From an uncultured Prolixibacteraceae bacterium (GTDB lineage Bacteria > Bacteroidota > Bacteroidia > Bacteroidales > Prolixibacteraceae), in NCBI GenBank assembly GCA_937915865.1, contig CALGIG010000111.1, forward strand, positions 1-64,000: a stretch of DNA of 64,000 nt, given 5' to 3'. Positions within the stretch are counted from its first letter, which is position 1. Every line of letters begins with the position of its first letter. The notes under the pieces are model-generated. The model worked only from the letters and a program-made list of their open reading frames with translations, had not been told where the DNA came from and did not search any database. This document shows positions 6,504 through 14,790 of the stretch, one piece after another. The translations under genes and the position numbers were made by a program.

Positions 6504-9500
6504 ATGGAAATCCCAAGTAAGTACAACCCTGCCGAGGTTGAAGACAAATGGTACAAATACTGGATGGAAAATAAGTTTTTTCATTCCGAACCTGATCAAA
6601 GAGAACCTTATACCATTGTCATCCCTCCGCCAAACGTCACGGGTGTGCTGCACATGGGGCACATGCTCAATAATACCATTCAGGATATTTTAACCCGCCG
6701 AGCCCGTATGTTGGGCAAAAATGCCTGCTGGGTGCCGGGAACCGACCACGCTTCGATTGCTACTGAAGCAAAAGTGGTGGGCAAACTAAAAGATCAGGGC
6801 ATTTCGAAATTCGATTTGAGCCGCGATGAATTCCTGAAACATGCTTGGGAATGGACACACAAACATGGCGGAATTATCCTGGAACAGTTGAAGAAATTGG
6901 GTGCCTCATGCGACTGGGATCGTACGGCTTTTACAATGGACGAACCTCGCAGTGTTTCGGTAATCAATGTGTTTGTCGATTTGTACAACAAAGGATTGAT
7001 CTACCGCGGTGTGCGCATGGTGAACTGGGATCCGGCTGCAAAAACAGCTTTGTCCGACGAAGAAGTAATTTACAAGGAAGTACAGTCGAAACTGTATTAC
7101 CTGAAATATAAAATTGAAGAAGAAGCCCCCTCCAATTCTCCCCAAGGGGGAGAGAAGAAACCCCACTATCAGACAGCAAGAGATTCTTCCTATCATTTAT
7201 TGAAAGAACTGGCAGAAGAAAGAAAGAAACAATCTACAGATACTGAAATTATTCTTTGGGAATGTTTGAGTGGAAAAAAATTAGAAGGATATAAATTCAG
7301 GAGGCAACATATTATCGACGAGTTTATTGTTGATTTTGTTTGCCTGAAAGTAAACCTGATTGTAGAAATTGACGATGGGTATCATGAAAAACCTGAAATT
7401 CAAGAGGCCGACAAACTAAGAACTGAAATTTTGGAGAGCTTGGGTTATCGGGTTATTCGCTTTACCAACGAAGAAGTCTTGGGCAATATCGACGGAGTGA
7501 TCGACAATATATTAAATGCACTTCAAACTCCCCCTTTGGGGGATGGGGGGCTCTATAAGAATTCCCCCTTTGGGGGTCAAGGGGCTTCTTTTGTAACCAT
7601 TGCAACGACCCGTCCGGAAACGATTTTGGGCGACACTGCCGTTTGTGTAAATCCGAACGACCCGCGTTTTACGCACCTGAAAGGCAAACGCGTTTTGGTT
7701 CCGCTGATCAACCGTTCAATTCCGATCATCGAAGATGAATATGTGGATATGGAATTCGGTACCGGTTGCTTGAAAATCACTCCGGCACACGATGTGAACG
7801 ACTACGAAATCGGGCTGCGTTTCAACTTGCCGAGCATCGACATTTTTAACGATGACGGTACATTAAGCGAAAAAGCCGGATTGTATGTGGGTGAAGATCG
7901 TATGGACGTTCGTGAAAAAATAATGATTGATTTGGAAGCTGCCGGTAATGTTGCCAAAGTGGAAGACTACGCGAATAAAGTAGGCTTCTCGGAACGTACA
8001 CACGTGCCAATCGAGCCCAAATTGTCGGCTCAATGGTTCCTGAAAATGGAAGAACTGGTGAAACCGGCTTTGGCCAATGTGATGGACGATACTATCATGT
8101 TCCACCCGCCAAAATTCAAAAATATTTACCGCCACTGGATGGAAAACATCAAGGACTGGTGCATCAGTCGACAGTTGTGGTGGGGCCATAGAATACCAGT
8201 ATGGTACATAGAAGCCCCCTCTAACTCTCCCGAAGGGGGGACTTGGGGTTTTGTAGTCGCTGAGAATGAAGAAAAAGCCCGCGAATTGGCTCTCCAAAAA
8301 CACCCCTCCTTGGGAGGGGACGGGGGAGGCTCTGGCTTTTCTCTCAAACAGGATGAAGATGTTTTGGACACCTGGTTCTCTAGCTGGTTGTGGCCAATCT
8401 CGGTTTTCGATGGTGTTCGCGATCCTGGAAACAAAGAAATTCAATATTATTACCCAACCAACGATTTGGTGACTGCTCCGGATATTATTTTCTTCTGGGT
8501 GGCCCGAATGATCATTACCGGTTACGAATACCGCGATCAGTTCCCGTTTAAGAATGTGTATTTTACCGGAATGGTGCGTGACAAACTCCGCCGGAAAATG
8601 TCGAAGTCGCTGGGTAACTCACCCGACCCGCTCGACTTGATTGCTACTTACGGCGCCGACGGCGTTCGCGTAGGTATGTTACTTTGCTCGCCTGCCGGTG
8701 GCGATTTGCTCTTCGACGAAAGTTTGCCGCAGCAGGGTGCCGGTTTTGTAACCAAAATATGGAACTCGTTCCGTTTGGTAAACGGTTGGGAAGTGGACAA
8801 CAAAATTCCGCAGCCTGAACATTCGAAACTGGCTATCGCCTGGTTCCGCGAAAAGTTTAGCCAGATTGTAGAACAAACCGACGACCATTTCGATAAATTC
8901 CGTATTTCGGATGCGCTGATGAGTGTTTACACCACCGTTCGCGACGAGTTCTCTGGCTGGTTGCTCGAAATGGTGAAACCGGCCTACCAAAAACCGATTG
9001 ATGGAAAAACTTACGAAGAGCTGATCGATATTTTCGACGATGTGCTGCGATTTCTGCATCCGTTTATGCCGTTTGTTTCCGAAGAAATCTGGCAGTTGCT
9101 AAAGGAGCGCAAACAAGGCGAAAGTATCATGGTTTCGGTCTGGCCAAAATCAACCGGATACGATGAAGATATGATTAACCGCTTCGAAGATGTTAAGGAA
9201 GCTATTGCCGGATTGCGCACGATTCGTACCAAAAACAACATTCCGAATAAAGATCAGCTTGAACTGGCAGTGATTCCGGGTGACAAAGGTTATGCTTCAG
9301 AATTTAATGCTGTGTTAATAAAAATGGGGAACCTTTCGGTAATGCGTGAAGTTTCAGAAGAAGTAAAACTTGCCGCTTCGTTCCTTGTAAAATCAACTAC
9401 GTTCTATGTTCCGCTGGGGGCAACCATCGATGTGGAAGAAGAACTGAAAAAACTTCAGGCCGAATTGGATTACACCAAAGGATTCCTTGCTTCGGTAATG

Positions 9501-9629
9501 AAGAAACTGAGCAACGAACGTTTTGTTAGCAGTGCACCGGAAGCTGTTGTTTCCACCGAACGCGCCAAACAAGCCGATGCCGAAGCCAAAATCAAGGTTC
9601 TGGAAGACCAGATTGCAGGGTTGAAATAA
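6504..9629 (+). CDS. valS: Valyl-tRNA synthetase with in-frame DUF559 and palindrome insertions
   Basis: 1041 residues, roughly 150-170 more than typical bacterial ValRS. It charges tRNA-Val in the cytoplasm. HIGH-type motif HMGH is at 50-53 after PPPNVTGVL; the editing (CP1) domain has ATTRPETILGDTAV just after residue 362; KMSKS is at 698-702; the anticodon-binding domain and a C-terminal coiled-coil arm (VEEELKKLQAEL) follow. All catalytic motifs are intact. Odd: residues about 206-361 are a PD-(D/E)XK-like DUF559 domain flanked by GC-rich palindromes. Two short palindrome-encoded peptides lie at about 570-581 (EAPSNSPEGG) and 600-611 (PSLGGDGGGSG). All keep the reading frame and fall where ValRS loops are expected. 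The DUF559 part is visibly more AT-rich than the flanking valS. Whether the product works unprocessed is unknown. A terminator follows. Confidence 0.95.
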   Translation: MEIPSKYNPAEVEDKWYKYWMENKFFHSEPDQREPYTIVIPPPNVTGVLHMGHMLNNTIQDILTRRARMLGKNACWVPGTDHASIATEAKVVGKLKDQGISKFDLSRDEFLKHAWEWTHKHGGIILEQLKKLGASCDWDRTAFTMDEPRSVSVINVFVDLYNKGLIYRGVRMVNWDPAAKTALSDEEVIYKEVQSKLYYLKYKIEEEAPSNSPQGGEKKPHYQTARDSSYHLLKELAEERKKQSTDTEIILWECLSGKKLEGYKFRRQHIIDEFIVDFVCLKVNLIVEIDDGYHEKPEIQEADKLRTEILESLGYRVIRFTNEEVLGNIDGVIDNILNALQTPPLGDGGLYKNSPFGGQGASFVTIATTRPETILGDTAVCVNPNDPRFTHLKGKRVLVPLINRSIPIIEDEYVDMEFGTGCLKITPAHDVNDYEIGLRFNLPSIDIFNDDGTLSEKAGLYVGEDRMDVREKIMIDLEAAGNVAKVEDYANKVGFSERTHVPIEPKLSAQWFLKMEELVKPALANVMDDTIMFHPPKFKNIYRHWMENIKDWCISRQLWWGHRIPVWYIEAPSNSPEGGTWGFVVAENEEKARELALQKHPSLGGDGGGSGFSLKQDEDVLDTWFSSWLWPISVFDGVRDPGNKEIQYYYPTNDLVTAPDIIFFWVARMIITGYEYRDQFPFKNVYFTGMVRDKLRRKMSKSLGNSPDPLDLIATYGADGVRVGMLLCSPAGGDLLFDESLPQQGAGFVTKIWNSFRLVNGWEVDNKIPQPEHSKLAIAWFREKFSQIVEQTDDHFDKFRISDALMSVYTTVRDEFSGWLLEMVKPAYQKPIDGKTYEELIDIFDDVLRFLHPFMPFVSEEIWQLLKERKQGESIMVSVWPKSTGYDEDMINRFEDVKEAIAGLRTIRTKNNIPNKDQLELAVIPGDKGYASEFNAVLIKMGNLSVMREVSEEVKLAASFLVKSTTFYVPLGATIDVEEELKKLQAELDYTKGFLASVMKKLSNERFVSSAPEAVVSTERAKQADAEAKIKVLEDQIAGLK
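7119..7592 (+). mobile_element. In-frame DUF559 endonuclease-like insertion flanked by palindromes
   Basis: The insert splits valS between YYLKYKIE and FVTIATTRPET. Its ends carry a short terminal inverted repeat, AAGAAGCCCC: GAAGAAGCCCC at the left (7119-7129) and its reverse complement at 7579-7590. Inside lie GC-rich hairpins: TCTCCCC/GGGGAGA at 7136-7153, and CCCCCTTTGGGGG twice (7530-7542 and 7564-7576). The encoded domain shows E248 (TEIILW), R-rich GYKFRRQ, D277 (IVDF), E288-x-D290 (VEIDDGYH) and RVIRFTNEEV, the pattern of DUF559/Vsr-like nucleases, with GG in the usual EIDGG replaced by DG. There is no separate ATG before the domain, so it is made as part of ValRS. Mobility is inferred from the ends and composition, not shown. 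Confidence 0.8.
8211..8246 (+). repeat. Second in-frame palindromic element in valS
   Basis: The sequence GAAGCCCCCTCT...GAAGGGGGG starts exactly like the left end of the DUF559 insertion at 7122 and encodes EAPSNSPEGGT. It sits between HRIPVWYI and FVVAEN, a place where ValRS proteins vary in length. It carries no coding passenger. The right boundary is approximate. Confidence 0.7.
8301..8336 (+). repeat. Third in-frame palindromic element in valS
   Basis: CCCCTCC (8303-8309) pairs with GGAGGGG (8313-8319), followed by GGGGGAGGC; it encodes HPSLGGDGGGSG between ELALQK and LKQDEDVLDTW. In reverse complement it resembles the other copies (GCCTCCCCC...). It might be the other end of one composite element with 8211-8246 or an independent insertion. 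The segment between (FVVAENEEKARELA) is normal ValRS sequence, favouring two insertions. Confidence 0.65.
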
Positions 9630-9653
9630 AGAGATTCTAGCTAGTTAATAAGA

Positions 9654-9686
9654 AAGCCGGTTCAGTGACGAACCGGCTTCTTTTTT
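9654..9686 (+). terminator. Terminator of valS
   Basis: AAGCCGGTTC (9654-9663) pairs perfectly with GAACCGGCTT (9670-9679), followed by C and six T. Confidence 0.9.
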
Positions 9687-9689
9687 GAA

Positions 9690-9885
9690 ACATAATGCCC
9701 AGTGACCATCTTCGTTATTTCAAACTCAACTCTGCGATTTAAGGCCTGCCCCTTTGGGTATCATTGGGCATGGCAGGATTTGTTTCTACAGATCATCTTT
9801 CCTTAATTATCTAACCACTTTAGAGACTCGTTGATCCGCTAAGTCCAGGATTAGCTCCTGTGCTTTTTGAATCAGTATTTGCATT
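9690..9885 (-). pseudogene. Decayed OmpA-domain C-terminal remnant
   Basis: Reading the minus strand and changing frame gives pieces of an OmpA/Pal peptidoglycan-binding domain in correct order: NANTDSKSTGANPGLS, then DQRVSKVV, then ETNPAMPNDT, then PKGQALNRRVEFEITKMV. Several frameshifts and stops separate them, so no product is possible. The N-terminal part of the gene is not recognisable in 9886-10026, which otherwise holds only an imperfect inverted repeat. The relic abuts the valS terminator. Its motif wording differs from the intact OmpA lipoprotein at 10610-11302, so it is not simply a recent duplicate of that gene. Confidence 0.75.
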
Positions 9886-9947
9886 CCAATATTACTTTTC
9901 ATGACACATTGTTGTTAATGCGTTTTTATGTTTTGAAATATTGAAAA

Positions 9948-10014
9948 AGAAGTTCGTCGTAGACAAGAGACAGGAATAATTAGGGAAAACTCTTAATCTA
10001 CAATACGAACTTCT
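9948..10014. repeat. Imperfect inverted repeat
   Basis: AGAAGTTCGT at 9948-9957 (continuing CGTAGACAAGAG) faces ACGAACTTCT at 10005-10014 (preceded by CTCTTAATCTACAAT), giving arms of about 22-25 nt with small gaps. It lies just after the minus-strand stop of the barrel gene (10027), so it may act as its terminator, or it may be a decayed element end. Confidence 0.5.
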
Positions 10015-10026
10015 GAAGTCTTACTA

Positions 10027-10527
10027 TTATAACTTAAATGTTAGGCCCAATTTTCCACCGGAAAAAGCATTGCCTCCACCAAATTCGATATTAAGTCCAA
10101 TTTTATCGTTAAAGTAATAGCGACCACCAACCTGGGCACCAAGACCTAATCCCGATGAATGAGAACCGTGGTAATCATCAGATGAACTCCAGATATAAAA
10201 TCCAACATTTAGGCCTGCATAAAAATCCCAATTTTTCGGAATTTCCAATACATGGTTAAAGTGATAATTACCATTACCCGATATTCCAATCACATTGTGG
10301 TTGTAGTTATAACTATTGTAATTGTCCTGATATTCACGGTAAGAGATTTCTCCTCCTACTGAAATATCTGGGTGAACTCCATAGTCGAATCCTAAATATA
10401 CCGGAGTGCCCCATGAAGAAAATCCCAAGCCTGCGTTGAGCTGTGATTTACTTTTAGGTAATGCGTATTGTGCAAAAGTCAGGTAGCTACATAGGATTAA
10501 GAGTATAGTAAATAATTGTTTTTTCAT
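10027..10527 (-). CDS. Small outer-membrane beta-barrel protein
   Basis: 166 residues with a signal peptide (MKKQLFTILLILCSYLTFAQ). The mature part has short amphipathic strands with glycine and aromatic residues (LNAGLGFSSWGTPVYLGFDYG, split by turns; GLGAQVGGRYYF; KLGLTFKL), typical of small outer-membrane barrels. It matches no enzyme. It is on the same strand as the OmpA lipoprotein upstream with an 82-bp gap, so co-transcription is possible. Function unknown; a structural or stress-related envelope role is only a guess. Confidence 0.75.
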   Translation of the reverse strand: MKKQLFTILLILCSYLTFAQYALPKSKSQLNAGLGFSSWGTPVYLGFDYGVHPDISVGGEISYREYQDNYNSYNYNHNVIGISGNGNYHFNHVLEIPKNWDFYAGLNVGFYIWSSSDDYHGSHSSGLGLGAQVGGRYYFNDKIGLNIEFGGGNAFSGGKLGLTFKL

Positions 10528-10609
10528 GTTTTTCTTTTTTTAAACTGGATGCTTTGTATAAATGGTAATTGATTGATTTATATATTTAATTTTTGGCAAA
10601 TGGGGAGAA

Positions 10610-11302
10610 TTACTTTAATGTTCCTTGTTCAGCTTGATTTATCATTTGTTTATTTGCAGTTATAAAGATTTCTACTCTACGATTTTTAGAACGGCCATCA
10701 ATGCTTGCATTATCAGCTATAGGTTCGTCGAATGCCTTACCTTCAGTTTTCATTCTGGAAGTGTTTACTCCATTGGCATTTAAAAATGATGCAACTGTAA
10801 ATGCTCTTTCATTTGATAGCTTTAGGTTTATGTCGCGAGAGCCGATGTTATCTGTGTGTCCGTAAATTGTGACGTCGGTCTCAAGGTTCTCTTTCAAAGA
10901 AGCTGCAAATTTGGTGAGTGCAGCTTTTGAACTTTCACTTAATGTGCTTTTCCCGGTCGAAAACAAAATCCCACTATTAAAAGTCACCTTAATGGCTTGT
11001 AAATTGTTGGCATCTGTTGTTGATTCAACTTGGGCTTCAGCAATTTTTTCAAGTTCAGCTTTCTGTTTATCCATTTTTTTTCCAATCAGAACGCCAGCGC
11101 CAGCACCTACTGCGCCGCCTATGGCAGCTCCAATAGCAGCCCCTTTCCCTTTTCCGGCAAGAGCTCCTATTCCGGCACCAAGAAGTGCGCCTCCGGTGCC
11201 GCCAATCAAACCTCCTTTAGTCGAGTTCTTTGTGGTAGAACAACTACCTAATAGCAATCCGCCGCAAAGGGTAATTGCTATTAATTTGTTAAATTGTAGC
11301 AT
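10610..11302 (-). CDS. OmpA-family lipoprotein with glycine zipper
   Basis: The start is placed at ATG 11302, where MLQFNKLIAITLCGGLLLGSCS forms a lipoprotein signal with lipobox LGSC (given here in two parts); the longer frame to 11398 adds 32 residues that would bury the signal. A glycine-zipper stretch follows (GGLIGGTGGALLGAG..., GAAIGAAIGGAVGAGAG), then a C-terminal OmpA/MotB domain with GHTDNIGS, LSNERA and GRSKNRRVEI, which binds peptidoglycan diaminopimelate. The family resembles YiaD-type lipoproteins that tether the outer membrane to the wall. The glycine zipper probably lies in or against a membrane. Conserved residues are intact. Confidence 0.88.
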   Translation of the reverse strand: MLQFNKLIAITLCGGLLLGSCSTTKNSTKGGLIGGTGGALLGAGIGALAGKGKGAAIGAAIGGAVGAGAGVLIGKKMDKQKAELEKIAEAQVESTTDANNLQAIKVTFNSGILFSTGKSTLSESSKAALTKFAASLKENLETDVTIYGHTDNIGSRDINLKLSNERAFTVASFLNANGVNTSRMKTEGKAFDEPIADNASIDGRSKNRRVEIFITANKQMINQAEQGTLK

Positions 11303-11670
11303 TGTGTTGAGTTTTAAAATAACTCTACAAATTTGTTTAGAATTGTAAAAATCTCTATGCTTTCTCAATGAACAATGTCTAAGCATCAATCTATACAAAA
11401 ACTTTACAAGTGATGTAAGTTGTTTATTATCAGTATTTATAGCTAATAATACGTTAAGATTGACAGGTTGAAAGTCGAATTTGTGAGTACAACCTTAGTA
11501 GCAATATGGCCAGATTTACTTTCCACTGAAAAATGAATTGGTTTGAGAAACGATGGATTATTAACAAACAAAAAGTTACATTTGAAAGCAAAAACTTCTG
11601 TAAAGAGATTTTTTGAGTTGTTGGTGTACAGCTTAGTCATTCTTAAATAAGGTGTTAGAAAACAAATAAA
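11303..11670. other. Gene-free stretch between divergent genes
   Basis: This 368-bp AT-rich interval separates the divergent OmpA lipoprotein and response-regulator genes and should contain both promoters. A 65-codon minus-strand open frame (11443-11640) has no signal or recognisable motif and I do not regard it as a gene. No clear -33/-7 pair was found. Confidence 0.5.
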
Positions 11671-12885
11671 ATGAGTGATCTTAAGATTTTGCTTGTCGAT
11701 GACGAATTATTAAACCTTAAGTTATATGAAAAAATGCTTAAGGAACATAATTACTTGATAAGTCTTGCAATTAATGGACAGGAATGCCTTGACCGGGTTA
11801 GTGAGGATATTCCTGATTTGGTTATTCTGGATTGGAATATGCCTGTAATGAGTGGAATTGAGGCATTAGAAATCTTAAAAAGCAGTGATTTAACAAAAGA
11901 TATTCCTGTATTGATGATTACTGGAGTTATGACTTCAAGTGAAGATTTATCCTATGCAATGACTGTTGGAGCCATCGACTTCCTTAAAAAACCATTTGAT
12001 AAGCAGGAATTGAATGCTCGTGTGAGAAACATTTTGCTTTTAAATAAATCGCTCAATGCGTTGAAAAATCAGAATAGTCTTCTTATAGATAAAAATTTGT
12101 TTATCAGCTCTTTGTTTGAAAGCATTCCTCATCCTGTTATTTATTGCTCTCTTGATGGTGTTTTGTTAATGTGCAATGAATTCTTTGAAGACCTTGCAGG
12201 AACAAAGAAACCTGAACTAATAGGGAAGTCAATTTACCGGTTTATTGATACCAAAGAAGTAGCTTTTCATGTTCAAAAAGACATGGAACTTATAAAAACA
12301 AAGTCCGCTTTATCTTATGAAATAAATGGTTTTCCCCAGGGAAAAACCTATTTGATTTCTAAAAACCTTGTTTCTGATATTCATAATAGTCCAATAGGTA
12401 TAATGACTGTTTTTACTGATGTTTCGGCAATTAAAAAAGCGAATGAAGAGCTTATTAATACTAAAAAAGCTGAAGTAATATCAGGCGCTATTAAATTGAT
12501 GAGTGTGAACGATTTGAACACTAGTTTAGTAAATGATGTTCAAAAATTACTCCCTCTGATGAATAAAGAAGGGCAGGCATTGGTTCGGCAGATTGAAAGC
12601 AAATATAAAATTACAATGAATAGCCAGTTTTGGAGTGATTTTGAAAGTAGATTTGAACACGCTTTTGATTCATTTTTCAAAATTTTACTTGAAAAATATC
12701 CTTCATTAACAGCTAATGAACGTAAGCTATGTGCATTACTTCGATCTGGTTTGTCGTCTAAGGACATTGCTATGCTGACTTTTCAAAATCACCAAAGTGT
12801 TGATGTTGCCAGGTATCGATTACGAAAAAAGTTAAATCTCGGGAGTGATGAAAAACTGAATGATTTTTTGCTAGCTATTGATTAA
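11671..12885 (+). CDS. Response regulator: receiver-PAS-LuxR-like helix-turn-helix
   Basis: 404 residues. The receiver domain occupies 1-120 with acidic pocket DD at 10-11, phospho-acceptor D54 (LVILDWNMP), T at ITG and K in FLKKPF. A PAS domain follows (about 145-260; SIPHPVIYCSLDGVLLMCNEFF). A long helical linker leads to a C-terminal helix-turn-helix (LTANERKLCALLRSGLSSKDIA, in two parts, and VDVARYRLRKKLNL), the LuxR-like module often found at the end of Bacteroidota TPR and two-component regulators. It should be a DNA-binding regulator with a second, ligand-sensing input. The sensor kinase 207 bp downstream on the same strand is a likely partner. Confidence 0.85.
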   Translation: MSDLKILLVDDELLNLKLYEKMLKEHNYLISLAINGQECLDRVSEDIPDLVILDWNMPVMSGIEALEILKSSDLTKDIPVLMITGVMTSSEDLSYAMTVGAIDFLKKPFDKQELNARVRNILLLNKSLNALKNQNSLLIDKNLFISSLFESIPHPVIYCSLDGVLLMCNEFFEDLAGTKKPELIGKSIYRFIDTKEVAFHVQKDMELIKTKSALSYEINGFPQGKTYLISKNLVSDIHNSPIGIMTVFTDVSAIKKANEELINTKKAEVISGAIKLMSVNDLNTSLVNDVQKLLPLMNKEGQALVRQIESKYKITMNSQFWSDFESRFEHAFDSFFKILLEKYPSLTANERKLCALLRSGLSSKDIAMLTFQNHQSVDVARYRLRKKLNLGSDEKLNDFLLAID

Positions 12886-13092
12886 ACGTATGAGATTAAA
12901 ATATACAACTGAAGTACTTTTAATGTTAAACAAGAAACTACATAACCCTTGTAAAACAAATATTCTCATTAATAGAAGGCATCTGTTGTATGAAATGGCA
13001 ATCATGAAAATGCGTTGAAATATAAATATTAAAACTACCTCTTAGAAATAAATTTCCAGTATTAAATACTAAAACCCCATTATTATCTATTT

Positions 13093-14781
13093 ATGAAAAG
13101 TAAAAAAAATATTTTCGAACTTATACCTCGTAGATTAATAGCTACAACTATTTTGATGGCATTAATCCTTATTTTGATTGTGGTTTTTATACTTAACCTG
13201 ATTGCTGAAAAAAGCAGGATACAAGAGGCTCTGGACCTATCGCAGAAAAACAGAGAACAAATTTCTCTCACTGAAAATGTGACAGAATCGTTGGTGATTG
13301 TTGAAGCTAGATTCAAGGAATACTGTACTACATTTGACAAAACTGTTTTTAATGAGTATCAGCAACAGGTAAAAGTACTTGCAGAGAATATCGCTTTAAT
13401 GCAGCGTACCTACAATCAATCGCCAAGTTTAGCATCAAAAAAAATTGACAATATTATTGATGAAAAAAACAAAGAAGCTGATGTATACATGAAACTTAGG
13501 CAAATGACTGATTCATTGATTTTTTCGGTTGCAAATCTTCATGAAAATCAGTTGGCGTTAGGTAATATGGCCGGGAATTACACTGATTTGAAAATAGATA
13601 CGGTGAGTGTTACTGAAGCTAAAGAAATTCATAAAAAGGGTTTGTTTGGCAAGCTTAAAAGTGCACTTGTTGGTGAAAAAGTTAAACAAAATGTAACCAC
13701 CAAGTTGCGCGTTCAAACAAAAGATATAAGGAATACCCTGGCTAAACAGCATGAAGCCAATAAAGCTAATGGTACGGCTGCACGGTTTAACGTACTAGCC
13801 CAAAAAACAGTTGAGCTAAAAGCCAGTGAGTTAAATCTCATTGAGATAAACAACGATTTAATAGCTCAGATTCAGGGACTTGTTGAAAGTATTAAAATTA
13901 ATATAAAAGAGCAGGAGGCAAAGTATAATGATGTTTTCTTAAAATCGGTGAAACATTCAACATACTTATTACAAAATATTCTGATTGCATTAATGGTTCT
14001 TGCTTTTTTACTTGCAATTTATATTTTGAAATTGGCCTATCGTAACGATAAGTTTCAAAACAATATTATATCGTTGAATGAAAAAATAATGAAGGACTCG
14101 ATTGAAAAGGATAAGTTTTATTCAATTGTAAGCCATGATATTATGAATCCATTTAATGCTTTACTTGGTTTCAGCAAAATATTGAAAGATGCAGTGAAAG
14201 AAGGTGACCAAATTGAAATTGAAGAATGTTCCGAAATTGTTCATCAATCTGCTAACCGAATATCCAACTTATTGCACAACCTTTTGGTTTGGTCGAGAAT
14301 GCAGAACGGGAAAATCCAATTTTCGGCAAAAAAACAGAATATCAATCAGTTAATTACAGATGCTGTGTCGGTTGTTTCTCCAATAGCTAAAAATAAAAAT
14401 ATATCTATTGATTTATTTGCTGAGGAAGGTATAGAGGCTGAGGTTGATAATAATATGATAGGTTCGGTGATGCAGAACCTGATAACAAATGCCATAAAGT
14501 TTACCGAAAGAGGTGGTGAAGTCAAGATTACAGCTAATACCGAATCGTCTAACCTAAATGTTGTTGTTGCGGATTCTGGGATTGGTATGAGTGAAGAGCA
14601 ACTTCATAAATTGTTTAAACTGGATAAAACGTCTTCTGCAAAAGGGACAGATGATGAAACAGGTACCGGACTAGGTCTCATCATTTCAAAAGAGTTTATT
14701 GAAAAGCATAATGGCCGGATATGGGCCGAAAGTACACTCGGAAAAGGGAGTAAATTCTGCTTCTCTATTCCTATGGCTTAA
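13093..14781 (+). CDS. Membrane sensor histidine kinase
   Basis: 562 residues. TM1 is about 15-38 (LIATTILMALILILIVVF) and TM2 about 296-317 (ILIALMVLAFLLAIYIL), bracketing a roughly 255-residue mostly helical periplasmic sensor rich in charged residues and without a named fold. The HisKA domain has the phospho-acceptor H348 (FYSIVSHDIMNPFNALLGF), and the HATPase_c domain has N-box NLITNAIKF, G1 DSGIGMS and G2 GTGLGL. It autophosphorylates in response to an unknown signal and should pass phosphate to a separate receiver, most simply the response regulator encoded just upstream. A hairpin at 14791-14827 separates it from the convergent gene. Confidence 0.88.
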   Translation: MKSKKNIFELIPRRLIATTILMALILILIVVFILNLIAEKSRIQEALDLSQKNREQISLTENVTESLVIVEARFKEYCTTFDKTVFNEYQQQVKVLAENIALMQRTYNQSPSLASKKIDNIIDEKNKEADVYMKLRQMTDSLIFSVANLHENQLALGNMAGNYTDLKIDTVSVTEAKEIHKKGLFGKLKSALVGEKVKQNVTTKLRVQTKDIRNTLAKQHEANKANGTAARFNVLAQKTVELKASELNLIEINNDLIAQIQGLVESIKINIKEQEAKYNDVFLKSVKHSTYLLQNILIALMVLAFLLAIYILKLAYRNDKFQNNIISLNEKIMKDSIEKDKFYSIVSHDIMNPFNALLGFSKILKDAVKEGDQIEIEECSEIVHQSANRISNLLHNLLVWSRMQNGKIQFSAKKQNINQLITDAVSVVSPIAKNKNISIDLFAEEGIEAEVDNNMIGSVMQNLITNAIKFTERGGEVKITANTESSNLNVVVADSGIGMSEEQLHKLFKLDKTSSAKGTDDETGTGLGLIISKEFIEKHNGRIWAESTLGKGSKFCFSIPMA

Positions 14782-14790
14782 ACAATTAGG

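Noticed and set aside
7119..7592. Intein in valS
   Set aside because: No N-terminal C/S nucleophile block, no C-terminal HN motif, and the ends are palindromes rather than splicing blocks.
6504..9629. Frameshifted or broken valS
   Set aside because: HMGH, KMSKS, editing motif and coiled-coil arm are in one continuous frame; the extra segments keep the frame.
9808..9903. 31-codon minus-strand frame starting MKSNIGMQILIQK
   Set aside because: It overlaps the OmpA relic in another frame and shows no supporting features; the OmpA reading explains the DNA better.
11443..11640. 65-codon minus-strand frame in the divergent interval
   Set aside because: No signal, domain or promoter; lies where promoters of two genes must be.
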